NCBI GenBank assembly: GCA_028583415.1
Contig: CM053271.1
Location: 89,701,534-89,765,533 of the forward strand
Reading direction: 5' to 3'
Length of the DNA stretch: 64,000 bases
From: Protea cynaroides
Taxonomy: Eukaryota > Streptophyta > Magnoliopsida > Proteales > Proteaceae
In this document: positions 1-11,241 of the stretch, in pieces
Layout of the letters: the number at the start of each line of letters is the position of its first letter
Position numbering within the stretch: the stretch's first letter is position 1
Translations under genes and position numbers: made by a program
The notes under the pieces: model-generated
Database searches by the model: none
The model's input: the letters and a program-made list of their open reading frames with translations, nothing else
What the model was told of the DNA's origin: nothing

Positions 1-1394
1 GTGCTACCACACCTGCGACCACTCAGTTTCTGTTAGTCTAAATTGCTGAAAATAAATTCTAATTTAAAATCTATAAATTTGTTAGGTTTTCAAGTGGTCT
101 AAAAGTGATTTACAAAGCTTGAACGAGAAACTACCATCGACCAAAGGTGAGGGAACAAGACCTAAATTAATTGGCTAATAATAAACTGTTTTACTTATTG
201 AGTCCAATGCCATGAATGATTCTATGCTTGCAATGTGCATTTCACATGTCATCCAATATTCCTGTTATTACTGCTCATGCATATTTAATTCTGTATATTT
301 ATAACATGATGATGATGATGATGATGATGATAGGAATAGGAATGTGAATGTATGTGTGTAGTTAGTGTGTTTGATGTGAGTGAAGCATCAGGAGGAGGAC
401 CTGACATTGTGGTTCATCCTGGTCACAAGACTTTAGCTCTATCTCTGCTCAAGTCTTGTCCACTGACTTCGTCGTATCGTCATTACTTAGTAGAACTATT
501 ACGTCGTTGGGCATCAGGGGAGGTGGTCTCCTACCGTGTAGTCTCTAACTCTATCGGGGGGCCTTAGATCTATCTCTATGGACGTATTAAGGGATGCTGG
601 GGTCAGACCTTGGATACACTGTTTGGCATTATGATTGGTTAGTTGCGAGTCCAATTTGCAAGCCCTCGCCAATAGGGGCTTACGTATTGGAATGGGTAGG
701 GCATCAGGGGAAGTGTTATGCGGTGTTTGATCCGGGCACTTTAGCTCTATCTCTATTCCATGATGGGTGCATGTGGGACGATAATGATGTTTGATCCATT
801 GGGCCGCTTCACACACTCGTGTATAGAGATGCGGCGGCCACCAATCCTTTATATTGCACATTGCAAACTTATGAATCAGATCAAAGATATGAATTGAATG
901 CATGCATATGTTTGTTGCATTGTTTTGTTTGCTCACTGAGCCATGATGTATGCTCACCCTTTCGACGTCGAATATTTTTAGTTGATGATGCAGGTCCTAC
1001 TGTGGAAGATTATATGAATGCACCAATGTACGGGCATGTTGCTGCGATGGATATGGAAGCTATGGTGGAGTCGCATGATACGTTGTGCGAGTGCAACTCA
1101 TGTATTTTCGATTAGATTTAGTTGTTGGATTATCGGAACATGTAACTGATTAATTTATTTTATTTTATGTCTTTAGTCATTTGGAGATGATTGGATTATT
1201 AATTATATTATCACTGTTAGATACTCAGTTCATTAATATTAAAGACTTCTGTTTTTGTTTATTTACTCTGATAATGGTTGTGGTTGTATCTAGTTTAATC
1301 AAATGGACACGGCCTATACAAGATCCTGGTTGAACCATTGGATCATAGACGGTTCACCACACCATTCTGGTTGGTTCAGAATTGGGGTGTGACA
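1..1394 (+). repeat. 5' LTR, 3' part only
   Basis: This stretch matches 9842-11241 with few substitutions and a net length difference of about 6 bases. It ends TGTGACA, directly before the primer-binding site. It contains a short ATG trinucleotide run at about 307-331 that recurs at 10157-10181 in the other LTR. The short ORFs here recur in both LTR copies and look like chance ORFs. Confidence 0.92.
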
Positions 1395-1397
1395 ACT

Positions 1398-1409
1398 TGG
1401 TATCAGAGA
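1398..1409 (+). other. Primer-binding site, initiator tRNA-Met type
   Basis: TGGTATCAGAGA starts 3 bases after the LTR end. It matches the plant initiator tRNA-Met 3' end complement (TGGTATCAGAGC) at 11 of 12 positions; the last base has changed. Confidence 0.85.
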
Positions 1410-1678
1410 TCTCGGGCTCTGTCTATTAAACCTGTATACTTCCACAAGAGTTTGTGAACTGAGTTAGGAAAAAATTTAAAAGCTTTAATGAGAACACACC
1501 ATAAGCACCTGTGTTGTATGAGACAATAATTAAGAAAGAGAATAATGCACATATAAAAGGAGAAATAAGTTTCATGTATACATCAAATGAGAATAAAAAT
1601 AATATATATCCGAACCAGAGTACGGTCCATAATCCAGACAATTACTTTATAGTATAAAGTAAAAAAGAAATGACTACA

Positions 1679-2908
1679 TCATGGAGCTCGGGGTGCTGGA
1701 GGAGGAGGTGCCTCATGATCTCGATCATAGTCCTCAGCATATACCCTCGTAAGCTAGGCTACCTGAGTCTGGGTCACCTGAAGACTAGTTGCCAGATTAG
1801 TCACCCGCTGATCAGTAGCATGTTGGGCCTCCTGAATCTCACGCAACAACCCCATCACGTCATCTAGTGGTGGGTGCGAAGGACCAGCTGAGTGGGAAGG
1901 AACCCGAGAAGGACCAGCTCCAGTGGAATGATGTGGTGATGGAGGAGGAATGACGTCTACGTCCATGTATATCCTATCATCATCCTCCTTAGCATCACCC
2001 CCGTGGACCTCTGCTACTGTTGCTACTGTAGCCTCCTCCGCGTCTGCTATCTCTACTCTAGTACGGGGACGCGCCATAGCATTTCTCTCCTCGTCACTGA
2101 CCTACGCATCTCGCATCCCCATCCTGTAGATGGCCTCCGAATCAAGGTCAGTCGAAAAAGTGTCCTCATGAATCCTCTCATCGACCAAGTCGACCTGCAG
2201 GCGAGTGAGCAGAGTGGTGATCAAATGCCCATAGGGTAGGTTACCCATCAGACCACGCGTCGTAGCACGGAGCATAGTCCTGATAATAATGTAAGAAAGG
2301 CAGACAGGTTACCTATTGTTGATGCAGTACAGGAGGTACTGGGTCAACTATGAAACCTTCTCATTGTGCCCACTCTGGGGAATCAGGTTGTGCTGAATGA
2401 TCTTGCAATACACCCAGGATTTCGGTCGTAGGTTGATTGCCTTCATCTGCTAGCGATCATCCCTAAGAATCTGGCGATCAATCTCTGCACACATCATCAC
2501 TGACAGGAACTGGGGTTCCTTGGGTGCACAGTATACTAAGGGGCCATCATTTGATATACCAAGGAGATCAGCCAACTCCTGACAGTTAAAGGAGATCTCC
2601 ACCCCTTTAACAAAACTTGTGATCCTGAGCTCTCTACCCCTGTCTATGTCCTCTGGGTCACCCTCCATCTGTATGTTATAATAAAATTGTTTCACCAATG
2701 TCGGACAAGTGCAACCCTCATATAAGATCACAGGAAGCCAGCCCATATCACTAAAGGCGCCCTCCACATCAAATAGGGCTAAGTTGGCCAAGTTTACACA
2801 ACGACCCCCTTCCATCTTCTTACGCTCATAATGGGCATACTGTGCCTCTGCTTCATTAAACTAGAAGCGACGAGGATCAAGAACTCTGGGGACTTTGGTG
2901 TGAGCCAT
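1679..2908 (-). pseudogene. Antisense ORF of the chromovirus, 'putative plant transposon protein' type, broken
   Basis: One reading frame on the strand opposite to gag-pol runs from an ATG at 2908 (MAHTKVPRVLDPRRF) to a TGA at 1679, about 410 codons. It is interrupted by in-frame TAG/TAA codons near 2862, 2450, 2362, 2329, 2105 and 1754. The first two thirds have a globular look, with motifs such as FVKGVEISF, ELADLLGI, NLIPQSGHNEKV and NLPYGHLITTLL. These match my recollection of the Pfam 'putative plant transposon protein' domain (PF20167, from memory). The C-terminus is acidic, proline-rich, then a short coiled-coil. Several stops are TAG where Q or W is expected, consistent with C-to-T decay. 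A homologue lies in the same relative place in the other chromovirus here (20195-20713). Its function is not known to me. Confidence 0.72.
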
Positions 2909-3489
2909 GTTATCTGTAAAGATATGGACCAATAAGCAAGATATTATATATAGAGAAAAACTCAAATTTTTGACATTATAACGGAGTGATTTGGCCAAAA
3001 GTCTCACTTTTCACCCAAACAATTGAGCAGGAGGCTTACATAGGTCCCAAACCATCCTGCAAGGCTCATACAATCGAAAATTTAAACTAGGTAGGTCGAA
3101 TTTGAAGACATTTTGGCAATTGGGAAAAACCCCAAAATTTAGGTCAAAAATGAAAATTTTTAAGTTTTTAATAAACTAACTGATGAAACTCAAATTTTCT
3201 TAAGGGCTTTCATCCATTGGGTGGCCAAAAGCAAAAGCCTCTAATAAAAATCAAATTTTTACGGTCAGAAAAATAGTAATTTGAAGAAAGCCCTATAAAT
3301 GGAGAAAATCTAGATTTGCAAGCTTAAAAAGGAGAACTAGTAGAGAACATACCTGGAAAAACGGAACGTAAGTCGTGGATCGATGAAAGAATCACCAAAC
3401 TTTAGTGGTCAACGCTGTAGCAACTCAGTGGAGGCGAGTTGAGTTGAAAACAAAAGAGAGGAGTGGAGAATGACTCCAAAAATCAGGTT

Positions 3490-3715
3490 TAAAAACCTGA
3501 TTTGGGGTCGTGTGGTCGTAAAATTTAACCAAAAATGCGACCACATGATCAACCACAGGCTCTCGGTAAGATGACAAATGTTGTGTGGTCGCAACCTGTG
3601 GTCGCATGTAGTGGGACCACACGATCGACCACAGGCTCTCGGTGAGCTGACAGGGTTTTGTGTAGTCGCAGGCCCTGTGGTTGCACATACTGCGACCCCA
3701 CCATCGACCACATGA
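3490..3715. repeat. Degenerate GTGGTCGCA / TGCGACCAC repeat cluster upstream of gag
   Basis: About five copies of a palindrome-prone motif built from GTGGTCGCA and its complement, with CGACCACA and GGCTCTCGGT between them. The same units occur in the LTR at 8868-9000 and 9485-9835, so this internal segment and the LTR share a sequence module. Confidence 0.7.
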
Positions 3716-3859
3716 TGGAAAATACTGTGTTTTGACTGAATGACTTTGAAAATTGAAATTTTACATTGATTAATTTAATTTTGACATGAGAATGATGTAT
3801 ATTATGATTGCCTCACATGTTCTCTGACTTTCAGACACTACCACCATCGAAAACAGGAA

Positions 3860-5206
3860 ATGACTGGACGAAGAATAACGAGGCGAGGACGTAACCCAAT
3901 TCCTCCACCACCACCACCTGTGGAGGAAAGTAGCCATGAAAACCCTGAGGGACAGGAGAATCAGAATGTAGTACCGCCTGGAGCCAACGACCAGGATAAC
4001 CCTACAAACTTGCCTGCCCCACCTATAGATTTGGCTACTGTGGTGATGAACCTAGCACAACAATTGCAGCAAATACAGCAAGTGCAAGCCAATATACAAG
4101 CTGCTATGGGAATGGCTTTCCCAGCTACAAATACTACACCTTTACGGGCGAGACAATCTAGTACTGTACTAGGGGGTAGCAACACCGTGCCCCAAGCATT
4201 GACTATGAACAACATGGTACCTCAAGCACCTCAAACGCTATTTGTACAAGCTCAAGTACAAAACCCTGAAGTAGCACATGGCACATACAACCAAGGCAAT
4301 TACCACTATCAACCACCTATATATGGAGCATATGCTCAGTATCAGTTGGACCATTCTCGACTGATCAAGCGTTTTCTAAAGATGAAGCCTAAGGAGTATA
4401 ATGGCAAGCCAGCGGATCCTTTGTGGCCAGCTCACTGGATCGACGTGGTCAGCTCACTGGATCGACGAGGTCGAAAGGAAATTCATGATGATGATTGTTA
4501 ATGAAGAAGAAAAAATGTTATGTGCCACATTTATGCTGAAAGGCCATGCACACCATTGGTAGAAGTCTACTCGAAGTTATCTATTAACGAAACACGTCCA
4601 ATTGATATGGGCTATCTATAAAGAAGCATTATTCGAGAAGTATTTTCCCAGAAGTTTCAGAAATGCGATGGAAAGAGACTTTCAGAGTCTATATCAGGGA
4701 CAGATGACTATGGATGCGTATCAACAGCATTATGAAGAGCTGTTTTTCTTTGCTCCCTCTAACATGCAAGAGGAAAATACCAAAACCCGAAGGTTCGTCA
4801 TGGGACTTAGGGGAAGTATCCGTGAGCATGTATTGGGATTGAAAAAGAAGGTTTATAATGAAGCGGTATAGATTGCTCGAGTACTGGAATAGAGCCAGAG
4901 GGAAAGTTACTTTGCTCAAAATAGAGGTATCAAAAGGCCTAACGAAAATTCATATAACGGAGGGAATACAAAGACCTTTAAACCCTTCCGTACTCAAGGT
5001 TTCAATGCTACAGCCAAGACTACTCCAACAGTCCAACCTCAACAGAAGCAAAATAGTGAGGGAGTAAAATGCTTTAACTATAATCAAATAGGACATTATT
5101 CAAGGGAGTGTCCTAAGCTTAGGAAGCAGCTACAGCAAGGAAAGGTTTATGCAGTTACATCTGAGGAGGCTGCCGCATCGCCTAATGTGGTCACAGGTAT
5201 GACCTG
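3860..5206 (+). pseudogene. gag (capsid and nucleocapsid) pseudogene of the plus-strand chromovirus
   Basis: The start at 3860 gives a basic, proline-rich N-terminus followed by a Q-rich coiled-coil (about residues 55-90), then the capsid region (motifs LKMKPKEYNG, AHWIDVV, FEKYFPRSFRNAMERDF, VMGLRGSIREHVLG). Retrotransposon Gag proteins package the element RNA into particles. The frame is broken by a 22-bp tandem duplication at 4427-4470, then by a TAG at about 4560 where Trp is expected, and again near 4868. The zinc knuckle at about 5070-5112 reads CFNYNQIGHYSREC, so the second Cys of the CX2CX4HX4C set is Tyr. It is followed by the usual spacer leading to the protease. Confidence 0.88.
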
Positions 5207-5254
5207 AACCTTTCATTTTATATTACCTTGTGTGAGCATGTAGACTAAAATAAA

Positions 5255-5641
5255 ACAAATCACAGGTATCGTACCTATTAACGGCATACCCGCCAGAGTA
5301 CTCTTTGATTCTGGAGCTACTCATTCTTTTATATCTGTGTCATTTGGAAAGAAGTTAAATCTACCCCTCAGATCTTTAGACTACAAATTGCTTGTATGAT
5401 CGTCTATGGATTAAAAGTGGAACTAGAAAAAGATTATGGACCATGTCCAGTTCTTATTGACGAGAAGATTTTGGATGCAACCTTAATTCAACTCGAGATG
5501 GCAGACTTTGACGTTATCTTGCGAATGGATTGGTTAGCTCGGCATTCTATAAACCTATTATGTGCAGAAAAGAAATTGACATTTAAAGACAAGGAAGGAG
5601 CAAAGTTTAGTTTTGTGGAAACCAAACTTCCCCATAAATAA
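5255..5641 (+). pseudogene. Retropepsin-like protease region of pol
   Basis: The segment around 5300 encodes VLFDSGATHSFIS, the aspartic protease active-site loop (D-S-G) of Ty3/Gypsy Pol. After KLNLPLRSLDYKLLV the frame slips by one base near 5394. It resumes at 5396 with MIVYGLKVELE and continues through LEMADFDVILRMDWLARH, the conserved C-terminal protease block (usually ILGMDWL), to a stop at 5639. The protease would cut the Gag-Pol polyprotein. The frameshift and stop make it inactive. Confidence 0.85.
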
Positions 5642-5739
5642 AAACTCATCCTCTCTGCATTAAAGGCTAGAAAATGCCTCGAGAAAGGAGGAGTTGGGTA
5701 TCTAGTATCCGTGGTTGATCTCACAAGGAAGCACCACGA

Positions 5740-6563
5740 ATGGAGGATATTGATGTTGGGCATGACTTTTCAGATGTATTTCCTGAGGAATTACCAGGAT
5801 TATCACCCGACTGAGCGACAGAGTTTGTTATAGATCTTATTCCCAGAGCCGCACCAGTATCTAAAGCACCCTATCGAATGGCTCCTACTGAACTGAAGGA
5901 ACTGAAGGTACAATTACAGGAATTATTGGACAAGGATTATATCAGACCCAGCATATCACCATGGGGAGCGCCAGTATTGTTTGTGAAAATTGTTTGTGAA
6001 AAAGAAAGACGGTAGCATTCGACTATGTATAAACTATCAAAAATTGAATAAGCTTTTACCTCTGATCAATGACTTGTTCGATCAGTTGCAAGGTGCCATG
6101 GTGTTCTCTAAAATTGATCTTCGGTCAGGATATCATCAGCTGAAGATTAAGGAATGTGATATTCCAAAGACAGCATTCAGAACAAGATATGGACATTATG
6201 AATTTTTAGTCATGTCTTTTGGATTGACTAACACACCTGTAACTTTTATGGAACTCATGAATCGGGTATTCTATGATATGTTGGATACGTCAGTTATTGT
6301 GTTTATTGACGATATATTAGTCTACTCCAAGGACAAAGAAACTTATGTCACGAATCTAAGAGCCGCTCTGCAGCGATAAGAAAAGAGAAACTTTACGCCA
6401 AATTTACAAAGTGTGAGTTTTGGCTAAATGATGTCACTTTCCTAGGCCATGTTGTATCCGCTGAGGGAATTAAAGTGGATCCTAGTAAGATTGAAGTCAT
6501 TGTGAAATGGAAAGCACCTAAGAGTGTTGCAGAAATTAGAAGTTTCATAGGTCTAGCTGGGTA
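5740..6563 (+). pseudogene. Reverse transcriptase region of pol, frameshifted
   Basis: Palm and finger motifs are seen in order: FVKKKDGSIRLCINYQKLN at 5990, FSKIDLRSGYHQLKI near 6110, RTRYGHYEFLVMSFGLTN near 6180, and FIDDILVYSK near 6300, which holds the catalytic Asp pair. Upstream, 5740-5990 is out of frame but still shows the PELKEL-type lead-in. A short repeat, TTGTTTGTGAAAA, at 5977-6001 is a local duplication that shifts the frame. A stop follows AALQR at 6377, and the thumb continues in another frame (FLGHVVSAEGIKVDP) to about 6560. Confidence 0.9.
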
Positions 6564-6576
6564 TTACCCATAATTC

Positions 6577-7239
6577 ATGGAAGATTACTCTAGAATCGTC
6601 GTACCTCTCACTAGTTTGACTAAGAAACGAGAAAATTTTGTTTGGACTGACAAATGTGAAGAGGGTTTTCAAATGTTGAAAGCTAGATTGATATCCGCTC
6701 CCATCTTGACTATTCCTATTCCAGGACAACCATTCACCTTGTACACTGATGCGTCTGGGTTGGATTTAGGATGTGTACTTATGCAAGGAGAACAAGTAGT
6801 TGCGTATGCCTCAAGACAACTGAAGACACATGAGAAGAACTATCCTACTCATGACTTGGAATTAGTAGCAGTAGTACATGCTGTCAAGATATGGAGACAT
6901 TATTTGTATGGAGAGAAATTTCAGATTAAATCAGATCATAAGTGTCTCACTTATCTTTTTAATCAGAAGGAGTTGAACATGAGACAAAGAAGATGGCTGG
7001 AACTATTGAAGGATTATGATTGCGATATCAAGTGTCATTCAGGAAAGGCTAATGTAGTTGTTGATGCGCTAAGTAGAAAAGCAATGATAAAATCCCAGGG
7101 AGAAGTTAACATGACTGCGGTAATTTGTGTTACAGGAAACGTATTCAATCATGGTAATGAGCAGTTCATGATAGATACACTGGGTGGATCAACCAACCAA
7201 GGGTTTATTCATCGGTTTCAAATATGTTTGCTACATTGA
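6577..7239 (+). pseudogene. RNase H region of pol (longest open part of the element)
   Basis: This 220-codon open stretch starts in the RT thumb/connection (MEDYSRIVVPLTSLTKK) and holds the RNase H fold: LYTDASGLDLGCVLMQ, HDLELVAVVHAVKIWRHY, IKSDHKCLTYLF and VVVDALSRK. The D-E-D-D catalytic set is present. The domain removes the RNA strand during reverse transcription. It runs into a stop at 7237, before the integrase frame that starts at 7224. Confidence 0.9.
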
Positions 7240-8505
7240 AGATTATACCTGATATATTAGATGATGTAAAAGCAGCTACTAAATCAAACCCTTATCTGAG
7301 AACGGTGCAAGAAGGCATGAAAAAAGGTAGGACTACTCCTGAGTTCACCTTGGACGTTGAAAAGATACTAAAATATAAAGGAAGAGTATGTGTTCCTGAA
7401 AATGAAGACTTGGATATTAGACACAGACTAATAAAGGAAGCTAACACCACCGCTTATTTGGTACATCCTGGAAGTACGAAGATGTATCATGATCTGAAGA
7501 AACTATATTGGTGGAGAGGAATGAAAGCGGATGTAGCTAAATTTGTGTCTCAATGTCTAAATTGTCAGAGGGTAAAGGCTGAAAGGCAAAGACCTGCAGG
7601 ATTGTTGTAGCCACTGCCAGAACCAGCATGGAAATGGGATTGTATCACTACGGATTTTGTCACCAGATTACCATTGACTCCCCGAGTAGTTGACGTGGTC
7701 TGGGTGATTATAGATTGTTTGACTAAGACAACTCGTTTCATAGCTATACGACCTCAGTATACTCTAGAGAAGTTAGCCAAGCTATATGTGGATAATATTT
7801 TCAGATTGCATGGTGTACCTAAAAGCATTGTATCCGGCAGAGACCCACGCTTTACCTCAAAGTTTTGGGAAGGATTACAGAAGGCTATGGGTACAACTTT
7901 GAAGTTCATTACTGCATTCCATCCTCAGACATATGGACAGTCAGAGCGTACCATTCAGATTTTAGAAGACATGCTTTGATTTCAAAGGATCATGGTATGA
8001 GAAACTACCGTTGATCGAGTTCGCCTATAACAACAGCTATCAGGCTACTATACAGATGTCACCCTATGAAGCACTGTATGGTAGAAAGTGTTGAACTCCT
8101 TTGTTTCGGAATGAATTTGGAGAACGGAGTATTATTGGACCAGAGTTTGTTGAAGAGACTTGTCGAGTAGTCGACATTATCAAGGAAAGAGTTAGAACAG
8201 CTCAAAATCGTTAGAAACAATATGCACATAATCGATGTAGAGACCTTGAATTCATCGTAGGTGATAAGGTATTCTTAAAAGTATCACCTATGCGAGGCTT
8301 GAAACAACTCGGACAAAAAGGGAAGCTAAGTCCGAGATATGTCAGGCCATATGAGATTCTCACCAAATGTGAGAAAGTGGCATATCAGTTAGCACTACCC
8401 TCATCTATGTTAAGTGTGCATGATGTATTTTATATCTCATTACTAAAGAATTACGTCATAGATCCAACACACGTTATAACAGCCGGATCCACCAGGTCTA
8501 ACAGA
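7224..8505 (+). pseudogene. Integrase region of pol, with a catalytic Asp lost
   Basis: The N-terminal HHCC zinc-binding part is at 7430-7590 (HPGSTKMYHDL, then CLNCQRVKAERQRP). The DDE core runs from about 7640 to 7980, and its second catalytic Asp, normally in SDRDPRF, is Gly here (SGRDPRF, codon GGC at about 7840). The Glu block HPQTYGQSERT remains. Stops at 7608 and 7977 and a further break near 8095 split the frame. The C-terminal part (8220-8505) keeps the GPY/F-like stretch (KLSPRYVRPYEIL) before the chromodomain. The enzyme would insert element cDNA into chromatin. Confidence 0.9.
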
Positions 8506-8700
8506 TGATTTGACATTCGAAGTAGCACCAACTGAAATTACCAATCGAAAGGTTCAACATCTACGCAACTGTGACATTTATTATGTTAAGGTTACATGGA
8601 AAATCCAAGATGTAGAAGAGATCACATGGAAAGAAGAGAATGCTATGTGAAAGCAATATCCTCACCTATTCGACTCGAAAGGTATGTACAAATTTCGAGG
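8506..8700 (+). pseudogene. Chromodomain-like C-terminal tail of integrase
   Basis: In one frame, out of phase with the preceding ORF, the sequence reads EVAPTEITNRKVQHLRN, then YVKVTWKIQDVEEITWK. This has the spacing of the integrase chromodomain of plant chromoviruses (bound to histone marks in better copies). A TGA at 8648 precedes the typical KQYPHLF end. Identification rests on the VKVxW and EExTWE-like signatures. Confidence 0.75.
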
Positions 8701-8714
8701 ATGAAATTTATAAT

Positions 8715-8727
8715 AAGAGGGGGGAGT
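8715..8727 (+). other. Polypurine tract
   Basis: AAGAGGGGGGAGT lies directly before the TGTAAGACC start of the 3' LTR. It is the expected plus-strand primer site. Confidence 0.85.
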
Positions 8728-11241
8728 TGTAAGACCCGTATCATACTAACCAGTCTTACCACCTTGTATCAGGTCTTCCTATCATGGTCGGGCCAAGTGG
8801 ACCAAGTGCATGAAGAAACCATAAGACCAGATATGAAATTGAACCCAAAAATAGTCAATTAGGAATGTGTGGTCGGGTACCTAAACAGGTGTGGTCGACC
8901 ACACCTCAGATTAAAGCGACCACAGAAATCTGGGTCGTGTGGTCATAAGTTTTTTACTGTGTGGTCGACTGGTTCTGCGACCACACCTGCTACCATACGA
9001 ACCCAGTCAGACTCCGTGATTAGGAAACCTTCCTAATCTGAAGGGGGTTCTTTCCTAATCTAAGTAGGACTTTATATGGAGGGTTTTTCTCTATATATAG
9101 GACGTCCCTTAGCCTCTTTCATCATTTTAGAAATCAAACTGAAAGAGAGAGAAAGAGAAGAGGAGGAAGAGAAGGAGAATTGAAGAGGAAGACTAAGAGA
9201 AGAAAATTCAGAGAGAACTCTGAATCTTCAACAAGTTTAAGGTATAAAAATATTTTCCATATCAATTGAATGCCTAGAATAGATCATAAAGGAGATAGGG
9301 ATTCAAAGTGAGACCCCAATCATCAATCCATGGACAAATTCTAAGAGATCCACGGAAGGAATCTATTAAGATGATGGCTTGTGTAAAAATACTAATTTTA
9401 AGCCATAGAACAATCATAGGAAGGATCATGATGATAAGCCAAGGAATCAAAACATGAAGAACTCGAGTTGGGAGTGAAAAGTCAACCATCACATGTGTGG
9501 TCGCATGTGTGGTCGCATGATATGCGACCACACGAGACACACATATCCAAACACACACCCTCGAAAAGTCCAGGGAGGGTGTGGTCGCATGTGTGGTCGC
9601 ATGATGTGTGACCAGACGAGAGACACATGATCGACCACATGCCCTCGGGAAGTCCAGGGAGGGTGTGGTCACATGTGTGGTCGCATGATGTGCGACCACA
9701 CGAGAGACTCATGATCGACCATATTCCCTCGGAAAGTTCCACGGAGGGTGTGGTTGCATGTGTGGTTGCATGTGTGGTCGCATGATATGCGACCACACCT
9801 TGCGACCACACACCCTATGGTCGTAGAAACTAAGACCACAGGTGCTGCCACACCTACAACCACTCAGTTTCTATTAGTCTGAATTACTAAAAATAAATTT
9901 TAATTTAAAATCTATAAATTTGTTAGGTTTCCAAGTGATCTAAAAGTGATTTACAAAGCTTGAACAAGAAACTACCATCGACCAAAGGTGAGGGAACAAG
10001 ACCCAAATTAATTGGCTAATAATAAACTATTTTACTTATTGAATCCAATGCCATGAATGTTTCTATGTTTGTATGCTTGCAATGTGCATTTCACATGTCA
10101 TCCAATATTTCTGTTATTACTGCTCATGCATATTTAATTTTGTATATTTATAACATGATGATGATGATGATGATGATGATAGGAATAGGAATGTGAATGT
10201 ATGTGTGTAGTTAGTGTGTTTGATGTGAGTGAAGCATTAGGGGGAGGACCTGACATTGTGGTTCATCCTGGTCACAAGACTTTAGCTCTATCTCTGCTCA
10301 AGTCTTGTCCACTGACTTCGTCGTATCGTCATTACTTAGCAGAACTATTACGTCGTAGGGCATCAGGGGAGGTGGTCTCCTACCGTGTAGTCTCTAACTC
10401 TATCGGGGGGCCTTAGCTCTATCTCTATGGACGTATTAAGGGATGCTGGGGTGAGACCTTGGATACACTGTTTGGAATTATGATTGGTTAGTTGCGAGTC
10501 TAATTTGCAAGCCCTCGCCAATAGGGGCTTACGTATTGGTATGGTTAGGGCATCAGGGGAAGTGTTATGCGGTGTTTGATCCGGGCACTTTAGCTCTATC
10601 TCTATTCCATGATGGGTGCATGTGGGACGGAAATGGTGTTTGATCCATTGGATGACTTTACACACTCATGTATAGAGGTGTGTCTGCCACTAATCCTCTC
10701 TATTGCACATTGCAAACTTATGAACCAGACCAAAGATACGAATTGAATGCATGCATATGTTTATTACATTGTTTTGTTTGCTCACTGAGCCATGATATGT
10801 GCTCACCCTTTCGACGTCGAATATTTTTAGTTGATGCAGGTCCTACTGTGGAAGATTATATGAATGCACTAATGTACGGGCATGTTGCTGCGATGGTTAT
10901 GGAAGCTATGGTGGAGTCGCATGATTTCGTCGTGCGAGTGCAACTTATGTGTTTTCGATTAGATTTAGTTGTTGGATTATCGAAATATGTAATTGATTAA
11001 TTTATTTTATTTTATGTCTCTAGTCATTTGGAGATAATTGGATTATTAATTATGTTATCACTATTAGGTACTCAATTCATTAATATTAAAGACTTCTGCT
11101 ATTATTTATTTACTCTGATTATGGTTGTGGTTATATCTGGTTTAATCAAATGGGCACGGCCTATACGAGATCCTGGTTGAACTGTTGGATCATAGACGGT
11201 TCATCACACCATTTTGGTTGGTTCAGAATTGGGGTGTGACA
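8728..11241 (+). repeat. 3' LTR of the plus-strand chromovirus (2514 bp)
   Basis: The LTR starts TGTAAGACCCG and ends GGTGTGACA. A TATA-like TATATATAGG at about 9092-9101 sits in the first 400 bases, as expected for a U3 promoter. The U3 is rich in GTGGTCGCA palindromes (8868-9000, 9485-9835). The R/U5 side (9842-11241) matches the start of the window. It shares its 3' half, but not its U3, with the LTRs at 21076-23242 and 23535-25691. Confidence 0.92.
9485..9835. repeat. Tandem/palindromic GTGGTCGCATG array in the LTR
   Basis: Three units of ~115 bases each carry GTGTGGTCGCATG, its near complement TGCGACCACACGAGA, and CCTCGGAAAGTCCA-like linkers. Each unit can fold on itself. The short minus-strand ORFs rich in His and Thr here come from the repeat and are not genes. 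Confidence 0.8.

Larger units (their letters stand above)
1..11241 (+). mobile_element. Ty3/Gypsy chromovirus LTR retrotransposon, degenerate (5' LTR truncated by window edge)
   Basis: Seen: the 3' LTR begins TGTAAGACCCG at 8728 and ends GGGGTGTGACA at 11241. Its last ~1.4 kb is repeated almost exactly at 1-1394, so position 1 is inside the 5' LTR and about 1.1 kb lies outside the window. A tRNA-Met-type primer site follows the first LTR and a purine tract precedes the second. Between them, in order, are gag, protease, RT, RNase H, integrase and a chromodomain-like tail. This order and the chromodomain place it in the plant chromoviruses, Tekay/Del-like by its long LTR (inference). Every ORF carries stops or frameshifts, so it cannot move by itself. 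The flank after the 3' LTR begins GAACC, the expected 5-bp target duplication; its partner is outside the window. Confidence 0.93.

Noticed and set aside
352..1115. Plus and minus ORFs of 66-147 codons at the left edge, recurring at 10201-11000
   Set aside because: They lie in the two LTR copies, are not conserved as frames between them (frames shift or stop), and show no domain.
9274..9863. HTTCDH-rich minus ORFs resembling a His-rich metal-binding protein
   Set aside because: Read-through of the GTGGTCGCA palindrome array in the LTR; three frames are open at once.
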